Positions 9,604-19,894 of a DNA stretch of 64,000 nt are shown piece by piece. The notes beneath the pieces are model-generated. The model ran no database searches and had not been told where the DNA came from. It worked only from the letters and a program-made list of their open reading frames with translations. The DNA is taken from the NCBI GenBank assembly GCA_013288655.1, contig JABDBK010000003.1, positions 1-64,000 on the forward strand. The letters run 5' to 3'. The position numbers and the translations under genes were made by a program. This stretch comes from Gammaproteobacteria bacterium (GTDB lineage: Bacteria > Pseudomonadota > Gammaproteobacteria > DSM-16500). The first letter of the stretch is position 1; every line of letters begins with the position of its first letter.

Positions 9604-11346
9604 ATGAAACCAAGGAAGTTGAAAAAGTTATTGCAAGGCTTAGCGTTTGGAGTATGCATTTCCCCCTGTGTCATGAGCTATGCTGCACAACAATATACGC
9701 TCTGGGGTAAAGTTGACAATTATGCATCATTATTAAAAGCATTTTCTTTAAATCCAGTATCACCCATTCCTTCTGGATTACAGTTACCTGTAAATTTAAA
9801 CACTCAAGCCAATACTGTTCATAATTTACAATTTGTTTCAGGCGTTGTAGATAATGCTAAGGTGAGTCACTCACGATATAATCAGTATTATCATGCGATT
9901 CCTGTTTGGGGACCACAACTCATTTATCACGTATCCTCAAATAAAACATCCGTCACAGGTTCATTACTAAAAGGTATTGAACAAGATATCAAAAATTTGA
10001 ATGGCAAAATATCGCTCGATCAAGCAAAAAAAATTGCTTTTGGAAAAAATAACGTAAAAGAGCACTTTAATGCTGAAAAAATAATTTATTTCAATAAAGA
10101 TATCTCGACTAAAGCCATGCTTGCCTATCATGTGACTTATGCAACAAGAACATCTGATGGACCAGCTATTCTTTCGTATATTATTGATGCGAACAATGGA
10201 AAAATAATAAAACAATGGAATGCATTACCCACTGCTGATGCTCAAATGATGGTGGGTCAAGGACAGGGAGGTACGGATTTAGAAAATGGACAATATAAAT
10301 ATCAGTTTGGCAAAATGACAGCAGGGTTAAATGCATTAGGAAAATTTATTCTACAAGTGCAAGGTAATTCATGCGCTATGTCTAATCCATCATTCCGTAT
10401 TATGAATTTGCAAAATCAACCAGAAACATCGTTACCATTCCAGTTACCCGTATCAGCAGCAGATGAAGCGAGTAATCAACTTACACCATTTACTTATAAT
10501 TGTTCTGCTCCCGATTACCAAAATGTTAATGATAATGGTTATGCTCCAATCAATCATGGCTTATCACCCGTCAATGATACGGCATATTTCGTCAGAATAA
10601 CGTTGAATATGTTAAAGCAAAAATATAAGGTACAACAACCTATCGGTACCGATCTACCCATACGCGTTTATACACATCTTGGCGATTTTGATAATGCGTT
10701 TGCCTGCGGTACTAATTGCATGGCAGGTGGTGGAATTACGGGTCCTCAGCAATTAGTGTTCGGTAATGGTCAAGTGATGTTTGCAGCATTAACAGAAGGC
10801 GATGTGGTAGCACATGAATTCGGTCACTTAGTGACTGATCATCATTCTGGTTTAACTTATATCGATCAGTCAGGCGGCTTGAATGAAGCATTTTCTGATA
10901 TAACAGGTATGACCTTTGATGCACATATGCGTACCGACCTTGGCTTTAACTGGTACCAAAATGGTAGTGACTGGACCATCGGTGCAGAAATTGGACTTAA
11001 TGGTAAGCCACTACGCTATCTATATGATCCAACACTAGATGGTCATTCTATTGGTAGTGCATTGGACTTTCAAACTGGTATGAATCCTCACTTCTCAAGT
11101 GGCGTCTTTAACAAGGCATTTTATTTATTAAGCACTACGTCAGGCTGGACGATTGACCAGGCTTATCAAGTGATGCTAGATGCCAATATGTTCTACTGGA
11201 CATCTAACTCTACTTATAATGATGGTGCTTGTGGTGTAATACAGGCAGCTGCAAAGAGAGGTTATAACAGCACGGATGTTTCCAATGCCTTCAAAGGCGT
11301 GGACGTGATGTGTTCAGTAAGCCTAGAAGACATGAAAGAAGTTTAA
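9604..11346 (+). CDS. secreted M4-family (thermolysin-like) zinc metalloprotease
   Basis: Signal peptide; VVAHEFGHLVTDHHSGLTY (HExxH) and GGLNEAFSDI motifs; propeptide region. Confidence 0.93.
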   Translation: MKPRKLKKLLQGLAFGVCISPCVMSYAAQQYTLWGKVDNYASLLKAFSLNPVSPIPSGLQLPVNLNTQANTVHNLQFVSGVVDNAKVSHSRYNQYYHAIPVWGPQLIYHVSSNKTSVTGSLLKGIEQDIKNLNGKISLDQAKKIAFGKNNVKEHFNAEKIIYFNKDISTKAMLAYHVTYATRTSDGPAILSYIIDANNGKIIKQWNALPTADAQMMVGQGQGGTDLENGQYKYQFGKMTAGLNALGKFILQVQGNSCAMSNPSFRIMNLQNQPETSLPFQLPVSAADEASNQLTPFTYNCSAPDYQNVNDNGYAPINHGLSPVNDTAYFVRITLNMLKQKYKVQQPIGTDLPIRVYTHLGDFDNAFACGTNCMAGGGITGPQQLVFGNGQVMFAALTEGDVVAHEFGHLVTDHHSGLTYIDQSGGLNEAFSDITGMTFDAHMRTDLGFNWYQNGSDWTIGAEIGLNGKPLRYLYDPTLDGHSIGSALDFQTGMNPHFSSGVFNKAFYLLSTTSGWTIDQAYQVMLDANMFYWTSNSTYNDGACGVIQAAAKRGYNSTDVSNAFKGVDVMCSVSLEDMKEV

Positions 11347-11372
11347 CAATTATAGATAAATCGTACACAAAT

Positions 11373-11402
11373 AAAAAGGCCTCTAAAAGAGGCCTTTTTT
11401 TA
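11373..11402. terminator. rho-independent, probably bidirectional terminator
   Basis: AAAAAGGCCTCTAAAAGAGGCCTTTTTTT hairpin with flanking A/T tracts between convergent genes. Confidence 0.9.
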
Positions 11403-11414
11403 CTAACGAAAGAG

Positions 11415-11531
11415 CTACTTCTTGCTCTTACGTTTAGTTTTTCTTTTAGCTTTTTTTGCAACTTTTTTAGCAGCTTTTCTACGTTTAACTGGTTTTGCTT
11501 TTGCAGCAGCTTTCCTTTTCTTGACTGGCAT
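11415..11531 (-). CDS. 38-aa Lys/Arg/Ala-rich histone-H1-like basic protein
   Basis: Reverse-strand ORF absent from the supplied track: MPVKKRKAAAKAKPVKRRKAAKKVAKKAKRKTKRKSKK*; 22/38 residues K/R; AAAGGG upstream of ATG; terminator directly downstream. Confidence 0.8.
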   Translation of the reverse strand: MPVKKRKAAAKAKPVKRRKAAKKVAKKAKRKTKRKSKK

Positions 11532-11632
11532 GGTCGTTTTCCCTTTTAGTTAAGTTCATCATTAATATAACAGATTTTTTTGCATGATGAAATTCCTGTT
11601 TTCTCCTATCTGCTATTAGGGTTATTACGAGC

Positions 11633-12907
11633 CTACGGTTCTAGAACATGTAGACCATCAACGTATGGCACTAAGGCTTTAGGGATATAAACTCTACCTT
11701 TTTCATCCTGGTAATTTTCCAAAATAGCGATCAATGTACGCCCAACCGCAAGACCTGAACCATTTAAAGTATGAACTAATTCAGGTTTTGCCGTATTTGA
11801 GTCACGAAAACGCGCCATCATACGCCGCGCCTGAAAACTTTCGGTATTGCTGCAGGAAGATATTTCCCGATAACGATTTTGTCCTGGTAACCACACTTCC
11901 AAATCATAGGTTTTAGCTGCAGCAAACCCTAAATCTGCCGTACACAAAGACACGACTCGATAAGGTAGTTCCAGACGTTGCAGAACTTTTTCAGCATGAG
12001 CTGTGAGCTCTTCTAAAGCTTGATAGGAATTTTTTGGGTTAACAATTTGAACGAGTTCAACTTTTTCAAATTGATGCTGTCTAAGCATGCCGCGTGTATC
12101 TTTTCCATAAGAACCAGCCTCACTTCTAAAACAAGCCGATTGAGCCACGTATTTTAAAGGTAATTGATCAGCCTCAACAATCTGATCACGCACTATGTTG
12201 GTGATAGGGGATTCTGAAGTAGGGATTAAATAAAAATTTTGCTCACCTTGCAAAGCAAATAAATCATCTTTTAATTTAGGTAATTGGCCTGTACCGTATA
12301 AAGTTTCAGCGTTTACAATAAATGGGACATAAATTTCTTGATATCCGTGTTCTTTAATATGTAAATCTAGCATAAATTGCGCGAGACCTCTCTGCAATCG
12401 AGCGAGCCCGCGATGAAGCACCACAAAACGCGCGCCAGAAATTTTAGCTCCCATCGTAAAATCCATGCCTAAAGCTGCGCCCAAATCAACATGGTCTTTG
12501 GGCGCAAAATCAAATTTTTTGGGTTCACCCCAGGTTCTAACGACAACATTATCGTCTTCGCTTTGACCAGGCGGCACTGATGAATGAGGAATATTAGGAA
12601 TCAAAGCCAAAAAATCATTCAACTCACGTTGGACTTGCTCAAATTTTGTTTGAGTTGCACTTAATGCGTCACCCAAATCTTTAACCTTACTTAAGATAGC
12701 TTCAACATTCTCGCCTTGTGCTTTGGCAAGTCCTACCACCTTAGACTGCACATTACGTTCGTTTTGTAAATCCTGCAGTTTAATTTGCAGGTCTTTACGT
12801 TGTTCTTCGAGCGACATAAAACGCGCTGTATCTAAGATAAAACCACGAGATTTTAATTGCTTTGCAACGGCTTCGACATCTTGGCGTATGATCTTGGGGT
12901 CTAGCAT
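11633..12907 (-). CDS. serS: seryl-tRNA synthetase
   Basis: [23 protein letters not shown] start; [45 protein letters not shown]. The track ORF extends 17 codons upstream into a palindrome; MLDPK is the likely start. Confidence 0.96.
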   Translation of the reverse strand: MLDPKIIRQDVEAVAKQLKSRGFILDTARFMSLEEQRKDLQIKLQDLQNERNVQSKVVGLAKAQGENVEAILSKVKDLGDALSATQTKFEQVQRELNDFLALIPNIPHSSVPPGQSEDDNVVVRTWGEPKKFDFAPKDHVDLGAALGMDFTMGAKISGARFVVLHRGLARLQRGLAQFMLDLHIKEHGYQEIYVPFIVNAETLYGTGQLPKLKDDLFALQGEQNFYLIPTSESPITNIVRDQIVEADQLPLKYVAQSACFRSEAGSYGKDTRGMLRQHQFEKVELVQIVNPKNSYQALEELTAHAEKVLQRLELPYRVVSLCTADLGFAAAKTYDLEVWLPGQNRYREISSCSNTESFQARRMMARFRDSNTAKPELVHTLNGSGLAVGRTLIAILENYQDEKGRVYIPKALVPYVDGLHVLEP

Positions 12908-12928
12908 GCTGGAATCCCTTATATTAGA

Positions 12929-12995
12929 TGTAGGGTGGGCAAAGCGCAGCGTGCCCACAATTTAGGTGGGCACGCTGCGCTTTGCCCACCCTACA
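12929..12995. repeat. perfect 30/7/30 inverted repeat
   Basis: TGTAGGGTGGGCAAAGCGCAGCGTGCCCAC (12929-12958), loop AATTTAG, GTGGGCACGCTGCGCTTTGCCCACCCTACA (12966-12995). Confidence 0.97.
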
Positions 12996-13001
12996 TATTA
13001 A

Positions 13002-13889
13002 TTATGCCTTAACGCTATTTAACACCTTAGCAACCGCTTTACCAATTTCGGCTGGTGATCTGACAGTATGCACACCTGCAGCCTCTAAAGCAGCAAATTT
13101 TTCAGCAGCAGTACCCTTACCACCCGCAATAATCGCCCCAGCATGCCCCATACGTTTACCTGCTGGCGCAGTGACACCGGCAATATAGGAAACGACTGGT
13201 TTTGTCACATGATGCTTAATGTATTCAGCAGCTTCATCTTCGGCTGTTCCGCCAATTTCACCGACTAAAATAATAGCTTCAGTCTGTGGATCTTTTTCAA
13301 ATAACGCCAATACATCAATAAAATTCGTGCCAGGAATGGGGTCTCCGCCTATACCTACACAGGTACTTTGACCTAATCCTAATTCAGTCGTCTGATGAAC
13401 TGCTTCATAAGTTAAAGTGCCTGAGCGTGAAACAATACCCACCTTGCCAGGTAAATGAATATGACCAGGCATAATACCAATTTTGCATTGACCAGGCGTG
13501 ATCACACCAGGACAATTTGGACCAATAAGCCGCACTTTTGGATGTTCCATATCAAGATAAGCTTTAACATACAACATATCTAACGTTGGAATACCTTCAG
13601 TGATACATACAATCAATTTAATACCAGCGTCAGCTGCTTCCACAATAGAGTCCTTGCAATAAGGCGCAGGCACATAAATAACGGATGCATCTGCCCCTGT
13701 TACTTCGTAAGCTTCTTGAACGGTATTAAAAACAGGCAAGCCTAAATGCGTTTGACCACCTTTTTCAGGAGTCACACCGCCTACCATTTTCGTTCCATAA
13801 GCGATGGCTTGTTCTGAATGAAAAGTTCCTTGTTTTCCAGTAAACCCTTGGCAAATCACTTTCGTATTTTTATCAATTAATATACTCAT
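13002..13889 (-). CDS. sucD: succinate-CoA ligase, ADP-forming, alpha subunit
   Basis: [58 protein letters not shown]. Confidence 0.97.
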   Translation of the reverse strand: MSILIDKNTKVICQGFTGKQGTFHSEQAIAYGTKMVGGVTPEKGGQTHLGLPVFNTVQEAYEVTGADASVIYVPAPYCKDSIVEAADAGIKLIVCITEGIPTLDMLYVKAYLDMEHPKVRLIGPNCPGVITPGQCKIGIMPGHIHLPGKVGIVSRSGTLTYEAVHQTTELGLGQSTCVGIGGDPIPGTNFIDVLALFEKDPQTEAIILVGEIGGTAEDEAAEYIKHHVTKPVVSYIAGVTAPAGKRMGHAGAIIAGGKGTAAEKFAALEAAGVHTVRSPAEIGKAVAKVLNSVKA

Positions 13890-13891
13890 AA

Positions 13892-15055
13892 TTATACACC
13901 TGCTGCTTGAACGACTTTTATAGCTGCATCAGTAAAACTTTCTGCTGCAATAATATTTAAACCACTTTCCTTAAGTTTTTTAGAACCTAACTCTGCATTA
14001 TTACCTTCGAGTCGAACGACTACAGGAAGATGAGTTCCAACTTCGGCGACAGCGCCTATAATGCCATCTGCAATCAAATCGCAACGCACAATTCCGCCAA
14101 AGATATTCACTAAAATAGCTTTAACATGTTTATCTGATAAAATAATTTTAAATGCTTCAGTGACACGTTCTTTCGTAGCGCCGCCACCCACATCTAAAAA
14201 GTTTGCAGGATTACCACCATGTAGTTTTACAATATCCATCGTAGCCATCGCTAAACCTGCACCATTGACCATACAACCGATATTTCCGTCCAGCGCAATA
14301 TAATTCAGTTCCCAATCACGAGCACGGTTTTCACGCTCATCTTCTTGAGTCGTATCCCGCATTTCACGCAAGACTGGATGACGATACATTGCGTTGTCAT
14401 CGATATTGATTTTGCCATCTAAACAGATTAAGTTTCCTTGTTGCGTGATAACCAATGGGTTGATCTCTAATAAACTTAAATCACATTCTTCAAACATTTT
14501 CGCAAGTCCAAGTAAAATCTTGGTAAATTGCTTTATTTGGTCACCCTTCAAACCCAATGCAAAAGCCAATTGTCTTGCCTGGAAGGGCTGAACACCGACC
14601 AATGGATCTACCGTGGTAGTTAGAATTTTTTCAGGTGAATCATGCGCGATTTTTTCAATATCAACGCCACCTTCTGTGGAAGCCATAAAAACAATACGTT
14701 GTTTTGCACGATCAATCACAGCACCAAGATATAATTCTTTAGCAATATCGCTGGTTTCTTCAATCAAAACTTGGTTAACAGGCTGGCCATCTGCGTTCGT
14801 TTGGTAAGTGACAAGACGTGTGCCTAACATAGCTTGTACCGCTTTAGTTAACTCATCTTTGGTCGATACGAGTTTCACACCACCGGCTTTACCGCGTCCA
14901 CCTGCATGAACCTGCGCTTTTATAACCCAGCGTTTTGTATTTAACTGATCTGCAATAGCCAAAGCTTCAACTAAATTTGCGGCAACTTGACCATGTGGAA
15001 CAGGCAAGCCATATTTTGCAAGCAATTGTTTTGCTTGATATTCATGTAGGTTCAT
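13892..15055 (-). CDS. sucC: succinate-CoA ligase, ADP-forming, beta subunit
   Basis: [54 protein letters not shown]. Confidence 0.97.
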   Translation of the reverse strand: MNLHEYQAKQLLAKYGLPVPHGQVAANLVEALAIADQLNTKRWVIKAQVHAGGRGKAGGVKLVSTKDELTKAVQAMLGTRLVTYQTNADGQPVNQVLIEETSDIAKELYLGAVIDRAKQRIVFMASTEGGVDIEKIAHDSPEKILTTTVDPLVGVQPFQARQLAFALGLKGDQIKQFTKILLGLAKMFEECDLSLLEINPLVITQQGNLICLDGKINIDDNAMYRHPVLREMRDTTQEDERENRARDWELNYIALDGNIGCMVNGAGLAMATMDIVKLHGGNPANFLDVGGGATKERVTEAFKIILSDKHVKAILVNIFGGIVRCDLIADGIIGAVAEVGTHLPVVVRLEGNNAELGSKKLKESGLNIIAAESFTDAAIKVVQAAGV

Positions 15056-15088
15056 TTAATATCTCCAAGTTTCGTAAAACATAAGCTG

Positions 15089-15155
15089 TGTCATGCCAGC
15101 ATGCTTTTAGCTGGCATCTATTCTGGATGCCAGCTAAAAGCATGCTGGCATGACA
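15089..15155. repeat. perfect 30/7/30 inverted repeat
   Basis: TGTCATGCCAGCATGCTTTTAGCTGGCATC (15089-15118), loop TATTCTG, GATGCCAGCTAAAAGCATGCTGGCATGACA (15126-15155). Confidence 0.97.
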
Positions 15156-15181
15156 GGAGTGTGCGCAATAGTAATGCAGAA

Positions 15182-16321
15182 TTAGATTTCAAGCAACAAA
15201 CGAGCTGGATCTTCAAGTAATTCTTTAACAGCAACCAGGAATGTCACTGATTCTTTTCCATCAATAATACGGTGATCATAAGACAATGCTATATACATCA
15301 TAGGCCGTATCACAATTTGACCATCTTCAACCACCGGGCGTTCTTCTATCTTATGCATACCCAAAATGCCGCTTTGCGGCGAATTAAGAATAGGAGTGGC
15401 TAATAATGAACCAAATACGCCGCCATTCGTAATAGAGAATGTGCCGCCTTGCATTTCTTCCAAGGTCAATTTTCCAGCTCTTGCCTTATTTGCATAATCA
15501 GCAATGGAACCTTCGATTTCAGCCATGCTCATTTTGTCTGCATCGCGCAACACAGGAACCACCAGACCTCTATCCGTCGATACCGCAACACCTATGTCAA
15601 AATAGCCATGATAAACAATATCGGATCCATCAATAGATGCGTTGACGGCGGGGAATCGTTTTAATGCTTCAACCACTGCTTTCACGAAAAACGACATAAA
15701 TCCTAAACGAACGTTATGACTTTTTTCGAATTTATCTTTGTACTTATTACGTAACTCAATAACTTTTTGTAAATTAACTTCATTAAATGTGGTTAACATT
15801 GCCGTATTTTGCGTCACTTCCAGTAAACGCTCTGCAATGCGAGCACGAATACGAGTCATGGGAACACGCTTTTCAATACGCTCACCGATTGTTTCTTCCA
15901 CAACAGGTACGCTTTTTGCTGACAGTACATTTTCTTTCGTAATCCGGCCACCTTTACCTGTTCCTTTGACTCCTGAAACGTCAATATCACGCTCAGCGAC
16001 GACACGTCTCACGGAAGGACTTAAATTATTAGCGGCAGCAACGGTTTTTTCTGGGGCTTTAGCAGGTGCGGCTGTTGCTTGAGCCCCCTCTTCAATAATT
16101 GCAACTAGCTCATTAGCATTTACCACATCGCCAGATTTTTTGATAATTTGCTTTAAAACTCCATCAACTGGCGATGGAACTTCAAGCATCACTTTATCAG
16201 TTTCCAGGTCGACTAAATTTTCATCGCGCGATACAGCTTCCCCGACTTTTTTATGCCATGTTGAAATAGTGGCATCAGCTACTGATTCTGGCAACATAGG
16301 AACTTTTACTTCAATTGTCAT
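15182..16321 (-). CDS. sucB: 2-oxoglutarate dehydrogenase E2 (dihydrolipoamide succinyltransferase)
   Basis: Lipoyl domain [16 protein letters not shown]; peripheral-subunit-binding domain; [27 protein letters not shown]. Confidence 0.96.
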   Translation of the reverse strand: MTIEVKVPMLPESVADATISTWHKKVGEAVSRDENLVDLETDKVMLEVPSPVDGVLKQIIKKSGDVVNANELVAIIEEGAQATAAPAKAPEKTVAAANNLSPSVRRVVAERDIDVSGVKGTGKGGRITKENVLSAKSVPVVEETIGERIEKRVPMTRIRARIAERLLEVTQNTAMLTTFNEVNLQKVIELRNKYKDKFEKSHNVRLGFMSFFVKAVVEALKRFPAVNASIDGSDIVYHGYFDIGVAVSTDRGLVVPVLRDADKMSMAEIEGSIADYANKARAGKLTLEEMQGGTFSITNGGVFGSLLATPILNSPQSGILGMHKIEERPVVEDGQIVIRPMMYIALSYDHRIIDGKESVTFLVAVKELLEDPARLLLEI

Positions 16322-16339
16322 TAGAGTTTCCTTTTTATA

Positions 16340-19177
16340 TCATCGTGTGGTCGGTGTTAAAGTAGCGAAGCCTAAAGCTTCCGCCAGTATTTTATTTTGT
16401 TCTTTTACGTGAACAGAGTGATAACCCCCAGAAGGCGCAGCCATCGAAGGTCGTCCAGCGTATGTTAATTGTTGATCTGCTTCCAGGCATTCACGTAAAT
16501 TATGTTGAATACTATACCATGCCCCCTGATTAATAGGTTCTTCCTGGCACCATATAATATTTTTTATTTTTTTGTAAGGAGCCAACACTTCTTTAAAACA
16601 TGCCGCAGGAAATGGATAAAGTTGCTCAATACGTATCATGGCGGCATTATTTAATTTTAACTCATTACGTTTTTCAAGCAAGTCATAGTAAACTTTACCT
16701 GAACATAAAATGACCCTATCGACTTTCTTAATATCTTTGGAGGTTTCAGGAATTACTAATTGAAACTCACCGTTTGCTAATTCATCGAGTGTCGAAACAG
16801 CTAATGGATTACGTAAAGGACTCTTAGGTGTCATCACAATAAGTGGTTTACGATAAGGTCTTATCATTTGACGACGCAGCATATGAAACATTTGTGCGGG
16901 CGTACTTGGCACGCAAACTTGCATATTATCTTGTGCACATAATTGTAAATAACGTTCCAAACGGGCTGATGAATGCTCAGGACCAATACCTTCTTGACCA
17001 TGAGGGAGTAACATGACTAATCCTGATAATCGTCCCCATTTTTGTTCGCCTGAACTTATAAATTGATCTATAACGACTTGTGCGCCATTGGCGAAGTCAC
17101 CAAATTGTGCCTCCCATAACACTAAATTTGTTGGGACTGTAGAAGCATAACCATATTCAAATGCTAACACAGCTTCTTCGGATAAAAGTGAATCGACTAT
17201 ATTAATTTGCGCCTGATTTGCTTGAATATGACTAAGCGGAATATAAGGAGTGCCTGTATTTTGATCATATAAGATAGCATGTCTGTGAGCAAATGTTCCA
17301 CGACCAGAATCTTGACCGCATAAACGAATAGGATAACCTTCAACCAATAAAGTAGCATAGGCTAGGATTTCTGCATAACCCCAATTCAAAGCTAGCGTCC
17401 CTTCGGTCATTTTTTCTCTTGCTTCCATCATTTTTTTAACTTGTGCTTGCAATACAAAGCCTTCGGGTAATTTTTCTAATTGTTTTGCAATGTCTTTAAG
17501 TTTTTTTAACGGAAAACCGGTGTTGGCTTTTTCAGTCCATTTTTTGCCCGCAAAAGGTGCCCACTCATCAGAAAACTCATAACCTTTTTCATCAGTCCAA
17601 AGACTCACGACACTCTTTCCTTGTTCCAATTTATTGCGATAATCTTCCGCAAATTGTTTTTCTTTTTTATCATCAATAATACCTTCGGCAAGTAACTTAG
17701 CCGCATATAAATTAGCAGGTGTCGGTAATGCTTTGATAATTTTATACATCATGGGTTGTGTTGCTGAGGGTTCATCAGCTTCATTGTGACCGTGCCTTCG
17801 ATAACATACGAGATCGATCACTATATCTTTCTTAAATCGGGCACGAAAATCAGACGCTAATTGCGCCACAAAATAGACAGCTTCCGGATCGTTTCCATTC
17901 ACATGCAGAATAGGTGCTTGCACCATTTTAGCTACGTCTGTGCAATAAAGACTGGAACGTGCATCGTGTATATTGCTAGTCGTAAAACCAACCTGGTTAT
18001 TTATCACGATATGGATAGAGCCGCCTACCCAAAACCAACGGGTTTGTGACATGGCAAAAGTTTCCATCACGACACCTTGAGCAGCAAATGCTGCATCACC
18101 GTGAATCTGGATTGGCATCACAAGTTTGCGATCTATATCTTTTCTACGTCGTTGTCTTGCCCGCACCGAGCCCTGCACGACAGGTGAAACAATTTCTAAA
18201 TGTGAAGGATTAAAGGCTAAAGCAACATGCATAGGACCATAAGAAGTTTTCAAATTGGTTGAAAAGCCCAAATGATATTTCACATCCCCTGAACTAGCCT
18301 CATCAACAATGTGGTCTTCAAAATGAGCGAAAATATCGTTGGGTGCTTTTCCTAAAATATTCACTAATACATTTAATCTACCGCGATGGGCCATGCCAAT
18401 GATAACATCTTTTAATCCGCCTTCAGCTCCGCGATTGATCATCACATCGAGCATAGGTATTAAGCTGTCGCCGCCTTCCAAAGAAAATCGCTTCTGCCCT
18501 ACATATTTCGATCCTAAATATTTTTCCAGACCTTCTGCGACAACGAGCCTGTCGAGTATGCGAATTTTTTCATCTTTAGTAAGGGAAAAGTTATTCCAAT
18601 TTTGCTCCATTCGTTGTTGAATCCAATTCAACTCTTCCAACTGTATGATATCCATATATTCAATACCAATACTTCCGCAATAAACTTTACGTAAGGATTG
18701 ATAAATTTCATCTAAAGTAGCTGTTGATTTATTGATACCATGATATGAACCTACATCAAATATAGTATTCATATCAGCATCGGTGAAATTATAATACTTT
18801 AAATCCAAGGTAGGATTATACGAACCTTTATAGATGCCTAAAGGATCAAGATTTGCATGCAAATGACCCAAATTACGATAAGCAAAAATTAAATCTATCA
18901 CTTTTTCTTGTTTATGTTTATAAGCAATATCAACTGGGCCATGATTAGAAATAGCTCGATGTTGAGCGGGCTGTTTTATAAGTTGTGCTATTTGATGTCT
19001 GACATCGGCATGTGAAACATCACAGGTAGACTGTGCAATTTGATTAAAATAATCACGCCATTCAGGAGCCAATTGCTCAGGTTCTTTAAGATAAGTTTCG
19101 TAAAGTCCTTCCAGGTAAATATCGCTTCCACCCGATAAATAGGATTCTTGCTGTAATTCTTGCATGGTTTTTTGCAT
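16340..19177 (-). CDS. sucA: 2-oxoglutarate dehydrogenase E1
   Basis: 945 aa; IGMAHRGRLNVLVNILGK; GDAAFAAQGVVMET; HGQEGIGPEHSSARLERYLQLCAQDNMQV. Confidence 0.97.
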   Translation of the reverse strand: MQKTMQELQQESYLSGGSDIYLEGLYETYLKEPEQLAPEWRDYFNQIAQSTCDVSHADVRHQIAQLIKQPAQHRAISNHGPVDIAYKHKQEKVIDLIFAYRNLGHLHANLDPLGIYKGSYNPTLDLKYYNFTDADMNTIFDVGSYHGINKSTATLDEIYQSLRKVYCGSIGIEYMDIIQLEELNWIQQRMEQNWNNFSLTKDEKIRILDRLVVAEGLEKYLGSKYVGQKRFSLEGGDSLIPMLDVMINRGAEGGLKDVIIGMAHRGRLNVLVNILGKAPNDIFAHFEDHIVDEASSGDVKYHLGFSTNLKTSYGPMHVALAFNPSHLEIVSPVVQGSVRARQRRRKDIDRKLVMPIQIHGDAAFAAQGVVMETFAMSQTRWFWVGGSIHIVINNQVGFTTSNIHDARSSLYCTDVAKMVQAPILHVNGNDPEAVYFVAQLASDFRARFKKDIVIDLVCYRRHGHNEADEPSATQPMMYKIIKALPTPANLYAAKLLAEGIIDDKKEKQFAEDYRNKLEQGKSVVSLWTDEKGYEFSDEWAPFAGKKWTEKANTGFPLKKLKDIAKQLEKLPEGFVLQAQVKKMMEAREKMTEGTLALNWGYAEILAYATLLVEGYPIRLCGQDSGRGTFAHRHAILYDQNTGTPYIPLSHIQANQAQINIVDSLLSEEAVLAFEYGYASTVPTNLVLWEAQFGDFANGAQVVIDQFISSGEQKWGRLSGLVMLLPHGQEGIGPEHSSARLERYLQLCAQDNMQVCVPSTPAQMFHMLRRQMIRPYRKPLIVMTPKSPLRNPLAVSTLDELANGEFQLVIPETSKDIKKVDRVILCSGKVYYDLLEKRNELKLNNAAMIRIEQLYPFPAACFKEVLAPYKKIKNIIWCQEEPINQGAWYSIQHNLRECLEADQQLTYAGRPSMAAPSGGYHSVHVKEQNKILAEALGFATLTPTTR

Positions 19178-19180
19178 AAG

Positions 19181-19885
19181 TTATACGCCTGCTTCTACCA
19201 TTAATTCTTTAATATGACTAATGGCTTTCGTTGGATTTAAGCCTTTTGGACAAACATCAACACAATTCATGATACCACGGCAACGAAATACGCTAAACGG
19301 GTCAGCCAGATTAGCTAAACGTGCATTTTTTTCGGTATCGCGACTATCTGCCAAGAAGCGATAAGCCTGCAATAAACCCGCCGGACCTATGAATTTATCA
19401 GGGTTCCACCAAAACGAAGGACAGGATGTAGAACAACAAGCACATAAAATACATTCATACAAACCGTCCAGCTTTTCACGTTCTTTGGGTGATTGTAAAC
19501 GTTCTTTTGCGGGTATAGGATCGCGATTTTGTAAATAAGGATTGACGTTGTTATATTGTTGGTAAAATTGTGTCATATCCACAACCAAATCACGAACCAC
19601 AGGTAATCCAGGTAAAGGTCTAATAACAATGGGTTCTTTTAGGGATGAAAGATGGGTCGTACATGCTAAACCATTTTTACCATTGATATTCATGCCATCT
19701 GAACCGCAAACACCTTCTCTACAGGAGCGTCTAAGCGTCAGGGAATCATCAAATTTATTCTTGATAACGAGTAAGGCATCCAAAACCATAAAACAATTAT
19801 TTTCTTTGATATCAATATCAAAGTCTTGCATATAAGGCTTGCTATCCGTTTCAGGATTGTAGCGATAAATTGAAAAGCGCATCAT
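19181..19885 (-). CDS. sdhB: succinate dehydrogenase iron-sulfur subunit
   Basis: SCREGVCGSDGMNINGKNGLAC; CILCACCSTSCPSFWWNPDKFIGPAGLLQAYRF; CRGIMNCVDVCPKGLNP. Confidence 0.97.
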   Translation of the reverse strand: MMRFSIYRYNPETDSKPYMQDFDIDIKENNCFMVLDALLVIKNKFDDSLTLRRSCREGVCGSDGMNINGKNGLACTTHLSSLKEPIVIRPLPGLPVVRDLVVDMTQFYQQYNNVNPYLQNRDPIPAKERLQSPKEREKLDGLYECILCACCSTSCPSFWWNPDKFIGPAGLLQAYRFLADSRDTEKNARLANLADPFSVFRCRGIMNCVDVCPKGLNPTKAISHIKELMVEAGV

Positions 19886-19894
19886 ATAAATCCT

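Noticed and set aside
11310-11549. Plus-strand ORF of 79 aa (…FSFSFSFFCNFFSSF…)
   Set aside because: Antisense shadow of the Lys-rich micro-ORF and terminator; low-complexity Phe/Ser from AAA/AGA complement; no RBS.
12908-12958. N-terminal 17-codon extension of the serS ORF ([17 protein letters not shown])
   Set aside because: Encoded by the left arm of the palindrome; the conserved SerRS N-terminus begins MLDPK at 12907.
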